A DNA stretch of 64,000 nt. Origin: a bacterium 1XD42-54 (GTDB taxonomy: Bacteria; Bacillota; Clostridia; Lachnospirales; Lachnospiraceae). The translations under genes were made by a program, and so were the position numbers. The notes beneath the pieces were generated by a model. The model was given only the letters and a program-made list of their open reading frames with translations. It was not told the DNA's origin and made no database searches. The stretch is taken from the NCBI GenBank assembly GCA_003612585.1, contig RAZH01000012.1, positions 1 through 64,000 of the forward strand. The letters run 5' to 3'. Below, in pieces: positions 26,671 through 36,139 of the stretch. Position 1 is the stretch's first letter, and every line of letters begins with the position of its first letter.

Positions 26671-28971
26671 ATGATCAAGTTGTATGAAAATGGAGTGTAT
26701 CTTTTGCATGGTGCGGAGATTCTGGAAGACGGACCGGATGCATCGGCAGTTTTAAAAAGCAAGATGGGAGATCACGTGCCGGCAAAACAGGAAGCGGCAA
26801 AGCAGACGATCGCCTGGTCTATTTTAAATGAACATAATACCTCAGGCAACATGGAAAAACTGAGGATTAAATTTGACAAACTGACATCGCATGATATTAC
26901 ATTTGTCGGCATTATTCAGACAGCGCGCGCATCAGGGCTGGAAAAGTTCCCAGTGCCGTATGTGCTGACAAACTGTCACAATTCTCTTTGTGCGGTCGGA
27001 GGTACGATTAACGAGGATGACCACATGTTTGGTCTCTCCTGTGCAAAGAAATATGGCGGTGTCTATGTGCCGCCGCATCAGGCCGTTATTCATCAGTATG
27101 CCCGCGAGATGCTTGCAGGCGGCGGAAGTATGATTCTTGGTTCAGATTCTCATACGCGGTACGGTGCACTGGGCACCATGGCCATGGGTGAGGGAGGCCC
27201 GGAGCTTGTTAAACAGCTGCTTGGCCAGACGTACGATATCAATATGCCGGGAGTAATCGGCATTTATCTGACCGGGAAACCGGTTCCAGGCGTGGGCCCG
27301 CAGGATGTGGCGCTTGCGATTATCGGCGCGGTATTTGCAAACGGTTATGTAAACAATAAGATTATGGAATTTGTGGGACCGGGCGTTGCAAACTTAAGCG
27401 CAGACTTCCGAATCGGCGTGGATGTTATGACCACAGAGACTACGTGTCTGTCCTCTATCTGGAAGACGGATGATAAGATTCAGGAATTCTATGAGATTCA
27501 CGGCAGAAAAGAAGCGTACAAGGAGCTGAATCCAGGCGAGGTGGCATATTATGATGGTATGGTGGAGGTAGATCTGAGCAAGATCCGACCGATGATCGCA
27601 ATGCCGTTCCATCCGAGCAACACCTACACCATCGAAGAGCTGAATGCAAATCTCATGGACATTCTCGATGATGTTGAGAAACGCGCGGCAGTCAGCTTGG
27701 ACGGCGCGGTTGATTTTACACTCAAAAACAAGGTGAGAAACGGGCGTCTGTATGTTGATCAGGGAATCATTGCAGGCTGTGCAGGCGGCGGTTTTGAAAA
27801 TATCTGTGACGCAGCGGATATTCTGAAAGGAAAATTCATCGGCTGTGATGAGTTTACCTTAAGCGTATACCCGGCAAGTACGCCGATTTATATGGAGTTG
27901 GCCAAAAATGGACGGCTGGCTGACCTGATTCAGAGCGGAGCTGTCGTGAAGACGGCATTCTGTGGTCCGTGTTTCGGAGCCGGTGATACGCCTGCAAATA
28001 ACGCGTTCAGTATTCGTCACTCTACGAGAAACTTCCCGAACCGTGAGGGCTCGAAGCTGCAGAGCGGACAGATCGCTTCCGTTGCTCTGATGGATGCGCG
28101 TTCCATTGCAGCTACGGCAGCAAACGGCGGTTATCTGACAGCAGCTACGGATATTGATGTGACATATGGAAAGCCAAAGTACTTCTTTGACAGCAGCATT
28201 TACGAAAACCGTGTGTTTGACAGCAAGGGCACAGCAGATCCTTCCGTGGAGATCAAATTCGGTCCGAATATCAAGGACTGGCCGGTAATGTGCGAGCTTC
28301 CTGAGAATCTGGTTCTGAAAGTGGTTTCTGAGATTCATGATCCGGTGACGACAACGGATGAATTGATTCCGTCCGGAGAAACTTCATCGTACCGTTCGAA
28401 TCCGCTTGGCCTGGCAGAGTTTACCCTTTCGAGAAAGGACCCGGCATACGTTGGTCTGGCAAAGGAAGTGCAGAAGGCAGAGAAAGCACGTGAAGCGGGC
28501 GAGTGCATGGGAAAAGCTCTTCCGGAGCTTTGTGACATTATGAAAACGATCAAGAAGGTACCGGAATTTGCAAAGACTTGCGGCAAAAATACCGGTATCG
28601 GAAGTACAATCTTCGCAGTCAAACCAGGTGATGGTTCTGCAAGAGAGCAGGCAGCTTCCTGCCAGAAAGTGCTTGGCGGATGGGCGAATATCGCCAACAG
28701 CTACGCAACGAAGCGTTACCGTTCCAACCTGATCAATTGGGGTATGTTGCCGTTTTTGATTGAAGAAGGCGCGCTGCCGTTTAAGAATAAAGACTATTTG
28801 TTTATTCCGAATATTCGGAGTGCAATTATGGACAAGGCGACCACGATTCCGGCTTTTGTGGTAATGGAGGATGGCCTGAAGGAGTTTACACTTCAGCTTG
28901 GAGAAATGACGGACGATGAGCGTCAGATTATCCTGGATGGATGCCTGATTAATTTTAATAAAGTGAAATAA
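26671..28971 (+). CDS. Aconitase-family hydratase, YbhJ-like
   Basis: The 766-residue protein belongs to the aconitase superfamily. The iron-sulfur ligands appear as Cys in [10 protein letters not shown] and the pair in [11 protein letters not shown]. Substrate-loop features include [19 protein letters not shown] and a swivelling C-terminal domain with [13 protein letters not shown]. It resembles the uncharacterised hydratase branch (E. coli YbhJ-like) more than the citrate-cycle enzymes, so citrate/isocitrate activity should not be assumed. AGGAGGAAATGAA precedes the ATG. A terminator follows. Confidence 0.85.
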   Translation: MIKLYENGVYLLHGAEILEDGPDASAVLKSKMGDHVPAKQEAAKQTIAWSILNEHNTSGNMEKLRIKFDKLTSHDITFVGIIQTARASGLEKFPVPYVLTNCHNSLCAVGGTINEDDHMFGLSCAKKYGGVYVPPHQAVIHQYAREMLAGGGSMILGSDSHTRYGALGTMAMGEGGPELVKQLLGQTYDINMPGVIGIYLTGKPVPGVGPQDVALAIIGAVFANGYVNNKIMEFVGPGVANLSADFRIGVDVMTTETTCLSSIWKTDDKIQEFYEIHGRKEAYKELNPGEVAYYDGMVEVDLSKIRPMIAMPFHPSNTYTIEELNANLMDILDDVEKRAAVSLDGAVDFTLKNKVRNGRLYVDQGIIAGCAGGGFENICDAADILKGKFIGCDEFTLSVYPASTPIYMELAKNGRLADLIQSGAVVKTAFCGPCFGAGDTPANNAFSIRHSTRNFPNREGSKLQSGQIASVALMDARSIAATAANGGYLTAATDIDVTYGKPKYFFDSSIYENRVFDSKGTADPSVEIKFGPNIKDWPVMCELPENLVLKVVSEIHDPVTTTDELIPSGETSSYRSNPLGLAEFTLSRKDPAYVGLAKEVQKAEKAREAGECMGKALPELCDIMKTIKKVPEFAKTCGKNTGIGSTIFAVKPGDGSAREQAASCQKVLGGWANIANSYATKRYRSNLINWGMLPFLIEEGALPFKNKDYLFIPNIRSAIMDKATTIPAFVVMEDGLKEFTLQLGEMTDDERQIILDGCLINFNKVK

Positions 28972-29010
28972 AAAAGGAGGACGGGTGACCGTCCTCTTTA
29001 TAATTATTTT
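28971..29010. terminator. Terminator between hydratase and sulfotransferase genes
   Basis: An 8-bp stem, GAGGACGG (28977-28984) with CCGTCCTC (28989-28996), has a GTGA loop. The A-run on its left gives a T-run for the minus strand, and the right side is T-rich, so it can serve both convergent genes. Confidence 0.85.
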
Positions 29011-30182
29011 TTGAATAAATGCCGCAGTTTTCTCTTCAACCGGAACCACAGAGCGTCATTTTGCAATTCCCGGATTTTTGCCTCAAGTCTTTTGTTCTGC
29101 TGTTCCAACTGTTGAATTGCATTACCATATATGAGTATGACATCGCGCAGCAGGTCTTCGGTAGGTACTTCATGTACTGGAAGATCTTCGATTTGAGGAA
29201 AAAACAGACCATCGGAATCCTGGCAGTTTTTTGCTGTAGCGGTTTGGGAATCTGGCGTATTTTCATCAGGATTTGCAGCGTGGTATTTCTGGGCTGCCTG
29301 CCTGTTGGACAGTGCAAACTGATCCAGAAATTCAGCCTGTTTCCCCTCCTGGAAGAGCGTATTCTTATCAGGTTCTGTCGTATAAGGATTGCTACGAAGG
29401 ATCTCACCGATGCTTTTTCGAAGAATCCCGTTTTTTATGGGGGACACGGGGAGTGCGTTTAAAATTCGGCGCAGCTCAAGATACGTGCCATTCAGGCTTG
29501 GATTATAGACACTCTTACTGTTTTTAAAACCATCCTCAAGGGAAAGCCCGAAAATATCGAGAAAATCAGAAATCAATGTATGCTCTTTTCCGCGGTATTG
29601 GTTGTTTCCGTATATTCGTACGATGAGATTGTCTTTTCCGAAAACATCCGAGAGTGTATTCAGATAAGAAAGAAAGTCCAGCGGATAATTGATTTTCTGC
29701 AATTCCCTCAGATAGTCAGCGAAAGGCAGGCAGGTGGAGGAGGACTTTACTTTCTGGCGGTACAGAGACTGTACAAATTCGTCCTGACGGCGCAGATAAA
29801 CAATGATGCGCAGCTCCATATTTCTTTTGGAAAAGTCTTCGCGAATCCTTGTCCAGAAATTGGGGCGGCTCTGGCTGGCACGCCAAATGGCTTCATCGGT
29901 AAGGATAATTTTTTCATAACTGGAGCCAAGCAGGGCGATTTTATCCAAAGTGGCATTATACTCCGTACAGGGGCGGGTTCTGTCCTTTTTCCCGTTTTTA
30001 TTTTTATAAGCCCGGATAAGGAAATGAGCGTTTCTGCGCCAGCCGATACCAGAATAACGCAGTCCGAGATCAGGGAAACAGATGCCGTGACTTTTCAGGA
30101 CAGCATCATTGGCGGTAAGGAAGTTCTGAATAGCGGTAGTTCCTGTTTTTGGAAGCCCGATGTGTAAATATACGGTGGTCAT
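29004..30182 (-). CDS. PAPS-dependent sulfotransferase
   Basis: The 392-residue protein starts with the 5'-phosphosulfate-binding loop of sulfotransferases (HIGLPKTGTTAIQNFL, residues 7-22). A 3'-phosphate-binding-like segment follows (IIVYLRRQDEFVQSLYRQ). The C-terminus has a coiled-coil heptad region (QQLEQQNKRLEAKIREL) ending in basic residues. No signal peptide is present, so it acts in the cytoplasm or at the inner membrane face. It should move sulfate from PAPS to a sugar or lipid hydroxyl. The acceptor is unknown, but neighbouring glycopolymer genes make an envelope sugar likely. It follows cysNC by 75 bases on the same strand. Confidence 0.85.
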   Translation of the reverse strand: MTTVYLHIGLPKTGTTAIQNFLTANDAVLKSHGICFPDLGLRYSGIGWRRNAHFLIRAYKNKNGKKDRTRPCTEYNATLDKIALLGSSYEKIILTDEAIWRASQSRPNFWTRIREDFSKRNMELRIIVYLRRQDEFVQSLYRQKVKSSSTCLPFADYLRELQKINYPLDFLSYLNTLSDVFGKDNLIVRIYGNNQYRGKEHTLISDFLDIFGLSLEDGFKNSKSVYNPSLNGTYLELRRILNALPVSPIKNGILRKSIGEILRSNPYTTEPDKNTLFQEGKQAEFLDQFALSNRQAAQKYHAANPDENTPDSQTATAKNCQDSDGLFFPQIEDLPVHEVPTEDLLRDVILIYGNAIQQLEQQNKRLEAKIRELQNDALWFRLKRKLRHLFKK

Positions 30183-30257
30183 AGATTTTCTCCTGAGTCT
30201 TAATAAGACTGAATTTGTTTGGGATGCATGTAACTGAATTTAAATATGCGTCCAGTT

Positions 30258-32141
30258 TCAAAGAAGCAGATTTGAGTTGGACTGTTGCGAAACTGAAGCA
30301 ACGCGTGCGGGCAGCAGTTCCCGTTCTTCAAGCGCTTGCAGAATCTGGTCGACGCATTCCTGTATCTTCCGGTCCGATGTATCGATGAGGGCATCCGGAC
30401 AGTCAGGCGCTTCGTAAGGACTTGAGATACCTGTAAAATCAGGGAGATCACCGCTGCGCGCTTTTTTGTACAGTCCTTTTACGTCACGCCGCTCACATTC
30501 TTCCAGAGGTGTGTTGACGTAAATTTCAAAGAAGCTGTCCTTTCCGATGATTTCACGGGCGTTCAGACGATCCTGTGCATAAGGAGAAATAAAAGCAGTG
30601 ATCACAATCAGCCCGGCATCGTTCATCAGCCTTGCGACCTCGGCAATCCGGCGGATGTTTTCGATCCGATCCGCTTCCTTGAAGCCGAGATTGCGATTCA
30701 ATCCCATGCGGATATTGTCGCCGTCGAGAAGCATCGTATGAAGGCCGAGTGAAACAAGCCTTTTTTCCAGTGCATTTGCCACAGTTGATTTTCCGGAACC
30801 GGACAGACCGGTCATCCAGATGGTCACAGGAATCTGTTCTTTTTGCTGTGCGCGGAACTCTCTGGTAACTTCAAGCTTCTGCCAGGTAAGATTATCGGAG
30901 CGTTTGATGTTTTTTAAAACGACGCCACAGGCAGAAGTCATATTGGTAATGCGGTCGATCAGGATCAGAGAACCAAGAGCCGGACTGTTTTGAAACCGGT
31001 CAAAAACAATTTTATCGGACACAGAAATATCACATTCGGCAATTTCATTTTTAAAGGTGGTATCTGCCGGTACTTCGTTGCCGGTATTTACATCAATTTT
31101 ATGATTGATATGCAGGACAACGGCTGGAATCAGTTTAGTGCCAAGCTTCAGATAATAATTTTTTCCGGCAACTAGCGGAGCATCGTCCATCCAGAGGAGA
31201 CGTACTGTAAAAAGGGAACCAACGCAAAGACTGGCATCTTTTACAAGGACACATCCGCGGGAGACATCTACTTCACGGTCAAGGGTGATTGTCACAGCAT
31301 GTCCGCATCCGGCAGAATCAGCAGCTTTTCCGGCATCAAGAATCTGACTGACAACAGCTTTTTCCCCGGAGGGAAGCGTTGTGATCGTGTCACCTGTTTT
31401 GATCATCCCGGCTTCAATCTGTCCCTGAAATCCCCGGAAGGAAGAATCCGGCCTGCATACGCGCTGTACGGGCATAAGAAAACTGGTGCTGTCGTCTTCC
31501 TGCCCTGTTCGGATGTTTTCAAGATAAGTAAGCAGGGAGGTGCCTCTGTACCATAACATTTGCTTTGAGCGTGTGGTAATATTATCGCCTTCTGTTGCGG
31601 ATACTGGAAAAATTTTCAGGGAAGTGAATTCATATTCTGCCATCATCCGACGGATATCAGCGGTGATTTTTTCAAAACGAGTTTCATCGTATCGGATCAG
31701 GTCCATTTTATTTACGGCAAACACAAAATGACGAATGCCCATCATGGAACAAATGCGGGTGTGACGTCTTGTCTGTGTGAGAACGCCGTGCGTGGCATCT
31801 ACAAGAATAACGGCAAGTTCAGCAAAGGAAGCGCCGACTGCCATGTTCCGGGTGTATTCCTCATGGCCGGGAGTATCTGCAACAATGAAAGAGCGTTTTT
31901 CTGTCGTAAAATATCGGTAGGCCACATCAATTGTAATGCCCTGCTCCCGCTCTGCCATAAGTCCGTCGAGCAGGAGCGAATAGTCGATCGCGCCTCCTCG
32001 TGAGCCCATCTGGCTGTCGAGCAGAAGCGCCTGCTCCTGATCGGCAAAAAGCAGTTTCGCGTCGTATAACATGTGGCCGATCAGAGTGGATTTTCCGTCA
32101 TCCACACTTCCACAGGTGATAAATTTTAAAAGAGTATTCAT
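30258..32141 (-). CDS. cysNC: Bifunctional sulfate adenylyltransferase subunit 1 / APS kinase
   Basis: The 627-residue fusion has a GTPase-type CysN half (GSVDDGKSTLIGHML near residue 11, then DTPGHEEYTRN and VNKMD) with beta-barrel domains to about 430. A CysC half follows (GLSGSGKSTVANAL, Lys451, later GDNIRMGLNRNLGF). CysN with CysD makes APS from sulfate and ATP; CysC phosphorylates it to PAPS. The gene starts 2 bases after the cysD stop. No APS/PAPS reductase or sulfite reductase is adjacent, so PAPS is probably made for the sulfotransferase downstream. Confidence 0.95.
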   Translation of the reverse strand: MNTLLKFITCGSVDDGKSTLIGHMLYDAKLLFADQEQALLLDSQMGSRGGAIDYSLLLDGLMAEREQGITIDVAYRYFTTEKRSFIVADTPGHEEYTRNMAVGASFAELAVILVDATHGVLTQTRRHTRICSMMGIRHFVFAVNKMDLIRYDETRFEKITADIRRMMAEYEFTSLKIFPVSATEGDNITTRSKQMLWYRGTSLLTYLENIRTGQEDDSTSFLMPVQRVCRPDSSFRGFQGQIEAGMIKTGDTITTLPSGEKAVVSQILDAGKAADSAGCGHAVTITLDREVDVSRGCVLVKDASLCVGSLFTVRLLWMDDAPLVAGKNYYLKLGTKLIPAVVLHINHKIDVNTGNEVPADTTFKNEIAECDISVSDKIVFDRFQNSPALGSLILIDRITNMTSACGVVLKNIKRSDNLTWQKLEVTREFRAQQKEQIPVTIWMTGLSGSGKSTVANALEKRLVSLGLHTMLLDGDNIRMGLNRNLGFKEADRIENIRRIAEVARLMNDAGLIVITAFISPYAQDRLNAREIIGKDSFFEIYVNTPLEECERRDVKGLYKKARSGDLPDFTGISSPYEAPDCPDALIDTSDRKIQECVDQILQALEERELLPARVASVSQQSNSNLLL

Positions 32142-32143
32142 AG

Positions 32144-33046
32144 TTAAAAATATCCCTCCCGCTTGCGCTTTTCCATACTGGCACTGCCGCCATCGCTGTC
32201 GATGACACGGCTGGTTCGTTCTGAGGAGACGGCGCTTAACGTTTCTGCAATAATGGCCTCCAGTGTATCTGCCTGACTTTTGACGCCGCCAGTCAGAGGA
32301 TAGCAGCCAAGTGTGCGGAACCGGATGTGATCGTACTGTACCGTCTCACCGTCTCTGAGCTTCAGACGGTCGTCATCCAGCATAATGATATTTCCGTCCC
32401 TCTGAACAAAAGGACGTTCCTTTGCAAAATATAAGGGAACAATCTCAATATTTTCCCGACGGATATACTGCCAGATGTCCGCCTCTGTCCAGTTTGAAAT
32501 CGGAAAAATCCGGATTTCTTCACCGGGACGGATTCTGGTATTGTATAACTTCCACATTTCTGGCCTCTGATTTTTCGGGTCCCAGGCATGCTGTTCATTG
32601 CGGAAAGAAAAAATCCGTTCTTTTGCGCGTGATTTTTCTTCATCACGCCGTCCGCCTCCGAAAGCAGCCGTAAAACCATAGTGATCCAGGGCCTGCTTGA
32701 GCGCCTGCGTTTTCATAATATCTGTGTAGGCTGCGCCGTGGTCAAACGGGTTGATACCCTGGGCAAGGCCGTCTTTGTTGATATATTCCAGCATTTCGAG
32801 CCCGTATTTTTTTGCAGTCCGGTCACGAAATGCGATCATTTCCCTGAATTTCCAGGTTGTATTTACATGCAGAAATGGAAAAGGCGGCTTTTCCGGATAA
32901 AATGCTTTGAGAGCCAGGTGCAGCATGACGGAAGAATCCTTGCCGATTGAGTACAGCATGACAGGTTTTTCACATTCAGATGCAACCTCCCGCATAATAT
33001 AGATAGCTTCTGCCTCCAGTTTGTCGAGATGGGTCATATCGCTCAT
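32144..33046 (-). CDS. cysD: Sulfate adenylyltransferase subunit 2
   Basis: The 300-residue PP-loop ATP pyrophosphatase family protein carries [19 protein letters not shown], the PP-loop, then [12 protein letters not shown] and [14 protein letters not shown]. The C-terminal part has [12 protein letters not shown]. It pairs with CysN to activate sulfate. An AAGGAG site precedes its ATG on the minus strand. It opens the three-gene sulfation unit that reads away from the noncoding RNA candidate; no confident promoter was found in the AT-rich DNA upstream. Confidence 0.96.
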   Translation of the reverse strand: MSDMTHLDKLEAEAIYIMREVASECEKPVMLYSIGKDSSVMLHLALKAFYPEKPPFPFLHVNTTWKFREMIAFRDRTAKKYGLEMLEYINKDGLAQGINPFDHGAAYTDIMKTQALKQALDHYGFTAAFGGGRRDEEKSRAKERIFSFRNEQHAWDPKNQRPEMWKLYNTRIRPGEEIRIFPISNWTEADIWQYIRRENIEIVPLYFAKERPFVQRDGNIIMLDDDRLKLRDGETVQYDHIRFRTLGCYPLTGGVKSQADTLEAIIAETLSAVSSERTSRVIDSDGGSASMEKRKREGYF

Positions 33047-33348
33047 GAAATTAACTCCTTGTTTTGGTTAGTCTGAAGCAGGATACAAATCGTAAATTTA
33101 ATCTTCATTCAAACGCATTTATAATAGGGAAAGATTGTGATAGAAATATGTTAAGATTACGTAAAAATGAATATTATTACAGAAATATTACTGCTGATTA
33201 TTGGCAGATGAATGCAAAACAGAATCATGTGTAAAATGACTTTTTTGTTATAAAAATCAGAAAAATATAAAAAATATATATTATTAAGAGAAAATATAAA
33301 ATAAAAATACATATATAAAAAATAATAAAGAAAAATACAAATTAAATA
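33047..33348. other. AT-rich divergent region upstream of cysD and the ncRNA promoter
   Basis: About 300 bp without a gene. The stretch 33240-33348 is almost pure A/T with A-tracts and could act as an UP element for the promoter at 33349. On the minus strand a TATAAA-like -10 lies near 33120-33130, without a good -35. Confidence 0.5.
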
Positions 33349-33377
33349 TTGACAAATAAAAGGAGATTTGTTAAGAT
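33349..33377 (+). promoter_or_regulatory. Consensus promoter of the noncoding RNA candidate
   Basis: TTGACA (33349-33354), exactly 17 bases, then TAAGAT (33372-33377), preceded by A/T tracts. The start point would be near 33384, immediately before a 7-bp hairpin. Confidence 0.75.
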
Positions 33378-33383
33378 ACAGAC

Positions 33384-34041
33384 ATCAACAAAACATTTGT
33401 TGTTCCTATAGAAGAGTACCTATAGACAATGAAGGTTTCGGAAGGATTGGAGGTCGATACCAGTGGATAGCGTTTCGCATCATTTAGCTGATACATGTGG
33501 CAGGATAAATGTTTCCTGTGAAAAAGACCTCTGTCAGAAGTGATTCAAGAGTATCGAAAAAGAAACGGTAATTGGAGAGAGAAGGAATCCGTTGACAGAG
33601 TACATTTATCCAGGTAGTGTAGAAAAACGAACGCGCAGGTTCAATTGTTTTTAGAACAGACAGATCAGGAAAGAAGCGGCTGGAGACGAGTGAAAGAGCA
33701 AAGAAAAGAACATCGAAAGGAAAGATGTAAAAGCGGTAAGAGTTCCAGCGCCTGACAGAGAAAAGCCACATGGTTTATAAAAGGACAATATGTGTAAAGA
33801 AACAGACGATACTTTTATAAATAAAACAGGAAAGATACCTCTCCAATTGAGCAGATAAAGAGAAAGACAAGTAAAACTGAATAAAAAGGCACAAAAATAA
33901 CACGTAACTGAAACACAGATTAAAAAACACAAATTAAAAAATACAAATTAAAATCTGAAACAGAATAAAAACAAAAAACTCTGAACTAAAAATTAAATCA
34001 AAAAAGCAGGAGATGCTGTAAATGCAGTACCTCCTGTTTTT
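33384..34041 (+). ncRNA. Candidate large structured noncoding RNA, about 660 nt
   Basis: A consensus promoter and a strong terminator bracket about 660 bases with no credible reading frame and a purine-rich plus strand. The 5' end has hairpins CAACAAA/TTTGTTG (33386-33402) and CTATAG/CTATAG (33406-33425). A long-range stem CATGTGGC (33494-33501) with GCCACATG (33765-33772) encloses CTCTGTCAG (33529-33537) with CTGACAGAG (33752-33760). Inside that are GATTC/GAATC and GCTGGA/TCCAGC. A 10-bp hairpin TTTATAAAAG/CTTTTATAAA (33774-33821) abuts the outer stem. AATTGGAGAG (33560-33569) can pair with CTCTCCAATT (33839-33848), crossing the stems as a pseudoknot. An A-rich tail follows. Size and style recall the ROOL or GOLLD classes, but I could not test this. 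Confidence 0.65.
34007..34041 (+). terminator. Terminator of the noncoding RNA candidate
   Basis: CAGGAG (34007-34012) pairs with CTCCTG (34031-34036), with a further GCTG/CAG pairing inside, then TTTTTG. A-residues precede the left arm. Confidence 0.85.
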
Positions 34042-34080
34042 GCGTGAAGACGGAAGGAAAATTCTACAAATTTGATGTCG

Positions 34081-34109
34081 TTGACTGAAATCTGTTTTTG
34101 AAGTAAGAT
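34081..34109 (+). promoter_or_regulatory. Promoter of the first CDP-glycerol transferase gene
   Basis: TTGACT (34081-34086), 17 bases, TAAGAT (34104-34109). The -10 is identical to the one before the noncoding RNA. It lies 36 bases before the chosen start codon. Confidence 0.7.
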
Positions 34110-34144
34110 AGGTGTAATTAATTACGTTTATGGAGAATATTACG

Positions 34145-35692
34145 ATGTATGAAGAAAAGATAAAAGTATTTTTAGAGAGCTTTGGTGAGCGTTTGACAGA
34201 GAACCATGCACAGCGGATCGATAAATTCCGGAATGACCTCTGTCAAGAATATTCATTTGATGATACGCAGGTTTTGGATACAATGGAGTTGTTGTATCTT
34301 GTTTTTCATGAGGAGAATACACCAGAAAATGCAGAGGTGGCAGTGAATCTGTTGGATCGGATTCTGAAGATGGAAAGCAAGGACGGAAAAGAGGAGAATC
34401 TTCGGCTTGACCGTTTCTGTATTAAGCATTTGCTTCCGGTTATTTATGATTTAGGAGCATATCAACCGGTTACGAATATGCTTCTGTTTATGCAGCCACG
34501 ACGGGGGTTAAATGAAAGTTTCCGTTATCTTTATAAGAAATTGAAAAAGGAGTATACGTATCCACTTGCACTGTATGAGCTTCATCGGGGAGAGGTTACT
34601 AGGCTGGAGTATTATATGAATGCAGCGTGGTTTATTCGTGATATGGCGACAGCCCGGGCTGTGTTTGTGCATGAATCAAACAACCTTATGGGGTATCTGG
34701 AGATTCGGCCGGAGACAAAAATCGTCCAGCTTTGGCACGGCTGCGGAGTTTTTAAACACATTGGTTTGAGCACAATTGGGAAAAAGGGTTTCAAAAGCAT
34801 GGCTCGCTATGAAGAATTTCCAGAATATAACAAATATTCTGTTGTTACAATTGCCAGTCCGGAACTGCCCTGGGTTTTTGAAGAGTTTATGGGTATTTCA
34901 AAAGACAGCGGGGTGATTCAGCCGATTGGCGTTTGTCGTACGGATGAAATATTTGACAATGGTTATGTAGAGAAGTGTTATCAGAAGCTTTATAAAGCGA
35001 TTCCTGCGGCTCAAGATAAAAAGATTATTTTATATGCGCCGACGTATCGGGGCGTTGATCCTCACCGGGTTTCTCCGGATGCCCTGGATATTGCGGCATT
35101 TGCAAAGGAGTTGGGCGACGATTATATTCTTATCATAAAGCATCATCAGACAGTACAAAATGTGTCTGAGATTCCGGAACCCTACAGGGATACATTTGCT
35201 TATGATATGACACGTGGCAGAGGTATGAATATCAATGAACTTATGACAATTGCGGATATTTGCATTACAGATTATTCTTCTGTAGCGTTTGAATTTTCCG
35301 TATTTGAACGGCCGCTTCTGTTTTTTGTATATGATTTAGATGAGTATATTGATAATCGTGGACTTTATTATGATTTTAATGAAATAACGCCGGGACCGCT
35401 CTGCCGTACGAATGAGGAGATGATTCGTTACATTAAGGATCTAAAGCAGGGATTTGATAAAACGGTAATTACAAATTTTAAAAATCGTTTCATGTGCAGT
35501 TGTGATGGACATGCATGCGAGCGGCTGCTTGAATTACTCGGACTTGTAGATAAAAAACCTTTGAAACCTAAGGGGAAGGAAAGCGCTGATCAGAAAAATT
35601 CTATTCTGGCACGATGTAAACGCTATTGTCGGTATATGATAAACTACTGTAAACGGATTTTACGGGTAGTGCGCAGATGGGTAAAACGTTAA
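34145..35692 (+). CDS. CDP-glycerol glycerophosphotransferase family protein
   Basis: The 515-residue protein has a helical N-terminus of about 150 residues and then the TagB/TagF-type GT-B transferase fold. Its motifs are VQLWHGCGVFKHIG, the IILYAPTYRG stretch, IIKHHQ and ITDYSSVAFEF. Such enzymes add glycerol phosphate (or a related polyol phosphate) from the CDP form to a lipid-linked teichoic acid chain, on the inner membrane face. No membrane helix is seen; a basic C-terminus may attach it. ATG 34145 has GGAG 9 bases upstream; ATG 34130 is an alternative. It leads an operon with tagD and a second transferase. Confidence 0.88.
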   Translation: MYEEKIKVFLESFGERLTENHAQRIDKFRNDLCQEYSFDDTQVLDTMELLYLVFHEENTPENAEVAVNLLDRILKMESKDGKEENLRLDRFCIKHLLPVIYDLGAYQPVTNMLLFMQPRRGLNESFRYLYKKLKKEYTYPLALYELHRGEVTRLEYYMNAAWFIRDMATARAVFVHESNNLMGYLEIRPETKIVQLWHGCGVFKHIGLSTIGKKGFKSMARYEEFPEYNKYSVVTIASPELPWVFEEFMGISKDSGVIQPIGVCRTDEIFDNGYVEKCYQKLYKAIPAAQDKKIILYAPTYRGVDPHRVSPDALDIAAFAKELGDDYILIIKHHQTVQNVSEIPEPYRDTFAYDMTRGRGMNINELMTIADICITDYSSVAFEFSVFERPLLFFVYDLDEYIDNRGLYYDFNEITPGPLCRTNEEMIRYIKDLKQGFDKTVITNFKNRFMCSCDGHACERLLELLGLVDKKPLKPKGKESADQKNSILARCKRYCRYMINYCKRILRVVRRWVKR

Positions 35693-35719
35693 AATCTGTT
35701 TGAAATAAGGAGATGGAAA

Positions 35720-36139
35720 ATGAAAAAGGTGATAACGTATGGAACGTTTGACTTGCTTCACTATGGGCATATTAATTTGCTGCGGCGTGCAAAGGAACTG
35801 GGAGATTACCTGATCGTAGCTTTGTCGACGGATGAATTTAACTGGAACAGCAAATCCAAAAAATGTTATTTCAGCTATGAAAAGCGCAAACAGCTTCTGG
35901 AAGCAATCCGATATGTGGATCTGGTGATTCCGGAGGAGTCCTGGGAACAGAAATTATCCGATGTGAAGGAATTTCGTGTGGATACTTTTGTGATGGGGGA
36001 TGACTGGGAGGGAAAATTCGACTTTTTGAAGGAACACTGCGAAGTGATATACCTGTCGCGAACGCCGGATATTTCCACGACCCAGATTAAAACAAATCTG
36101 AGCGCGAAGAAAGAGAAAGGTTTGAACTGCAATGAATAG
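35720..36139 (+). CDS. tagD: Glycerol-3-phosphate cytidylyltransferase
   Basis: The 139-residue nucleotidyltransferase makes CDP-glycerol from CTP and sn-glycerol 3-phosphate. [19 protein letters not shown] holds the HxGH motif, [11 protein letters not shown] is in the middle, and [11 protein letters not shown] is the C-terminal signature. Length fits the family. AAGGAGATGG precedes the ATG. Its product is the donor for the flanking glycerophosphotransferases, and its stop overlaps the next start by 8 bases, indicating coupling. Confidence 0.97.
   Translation: MKKVITYGTFDLLHYGHINLLRRAKELGDYLIVALSTDEFNWNSKSKKCYFSYEKRKQLLEAIRYVDLVIPEESWEQKLSDVKEFRVDTFVMGDDWEGKFDFLKEHCEVIYLSRTPDISTTQIKTNLSAKKEKGLNCNE

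Noticed and set aside
33484-33932. Two overlapping minus-strand open frames of about 95 residues in the noncoding RNA interval
   Set aside because: They have no ribosome binding site, are rich in Phe, Ser, Leu and Cys as expected for the complement of purine-rich DNA, and overlap each other. The plus strand carries the promoter, terminator and pairing.
33849-34000. A-rich tail with recurring CAAATTAAAA-like units, considered as a tandem repeat
   Set aside because: The units are short, irregular and explained by base composition. I treat the tail as part of the RNA candidate.
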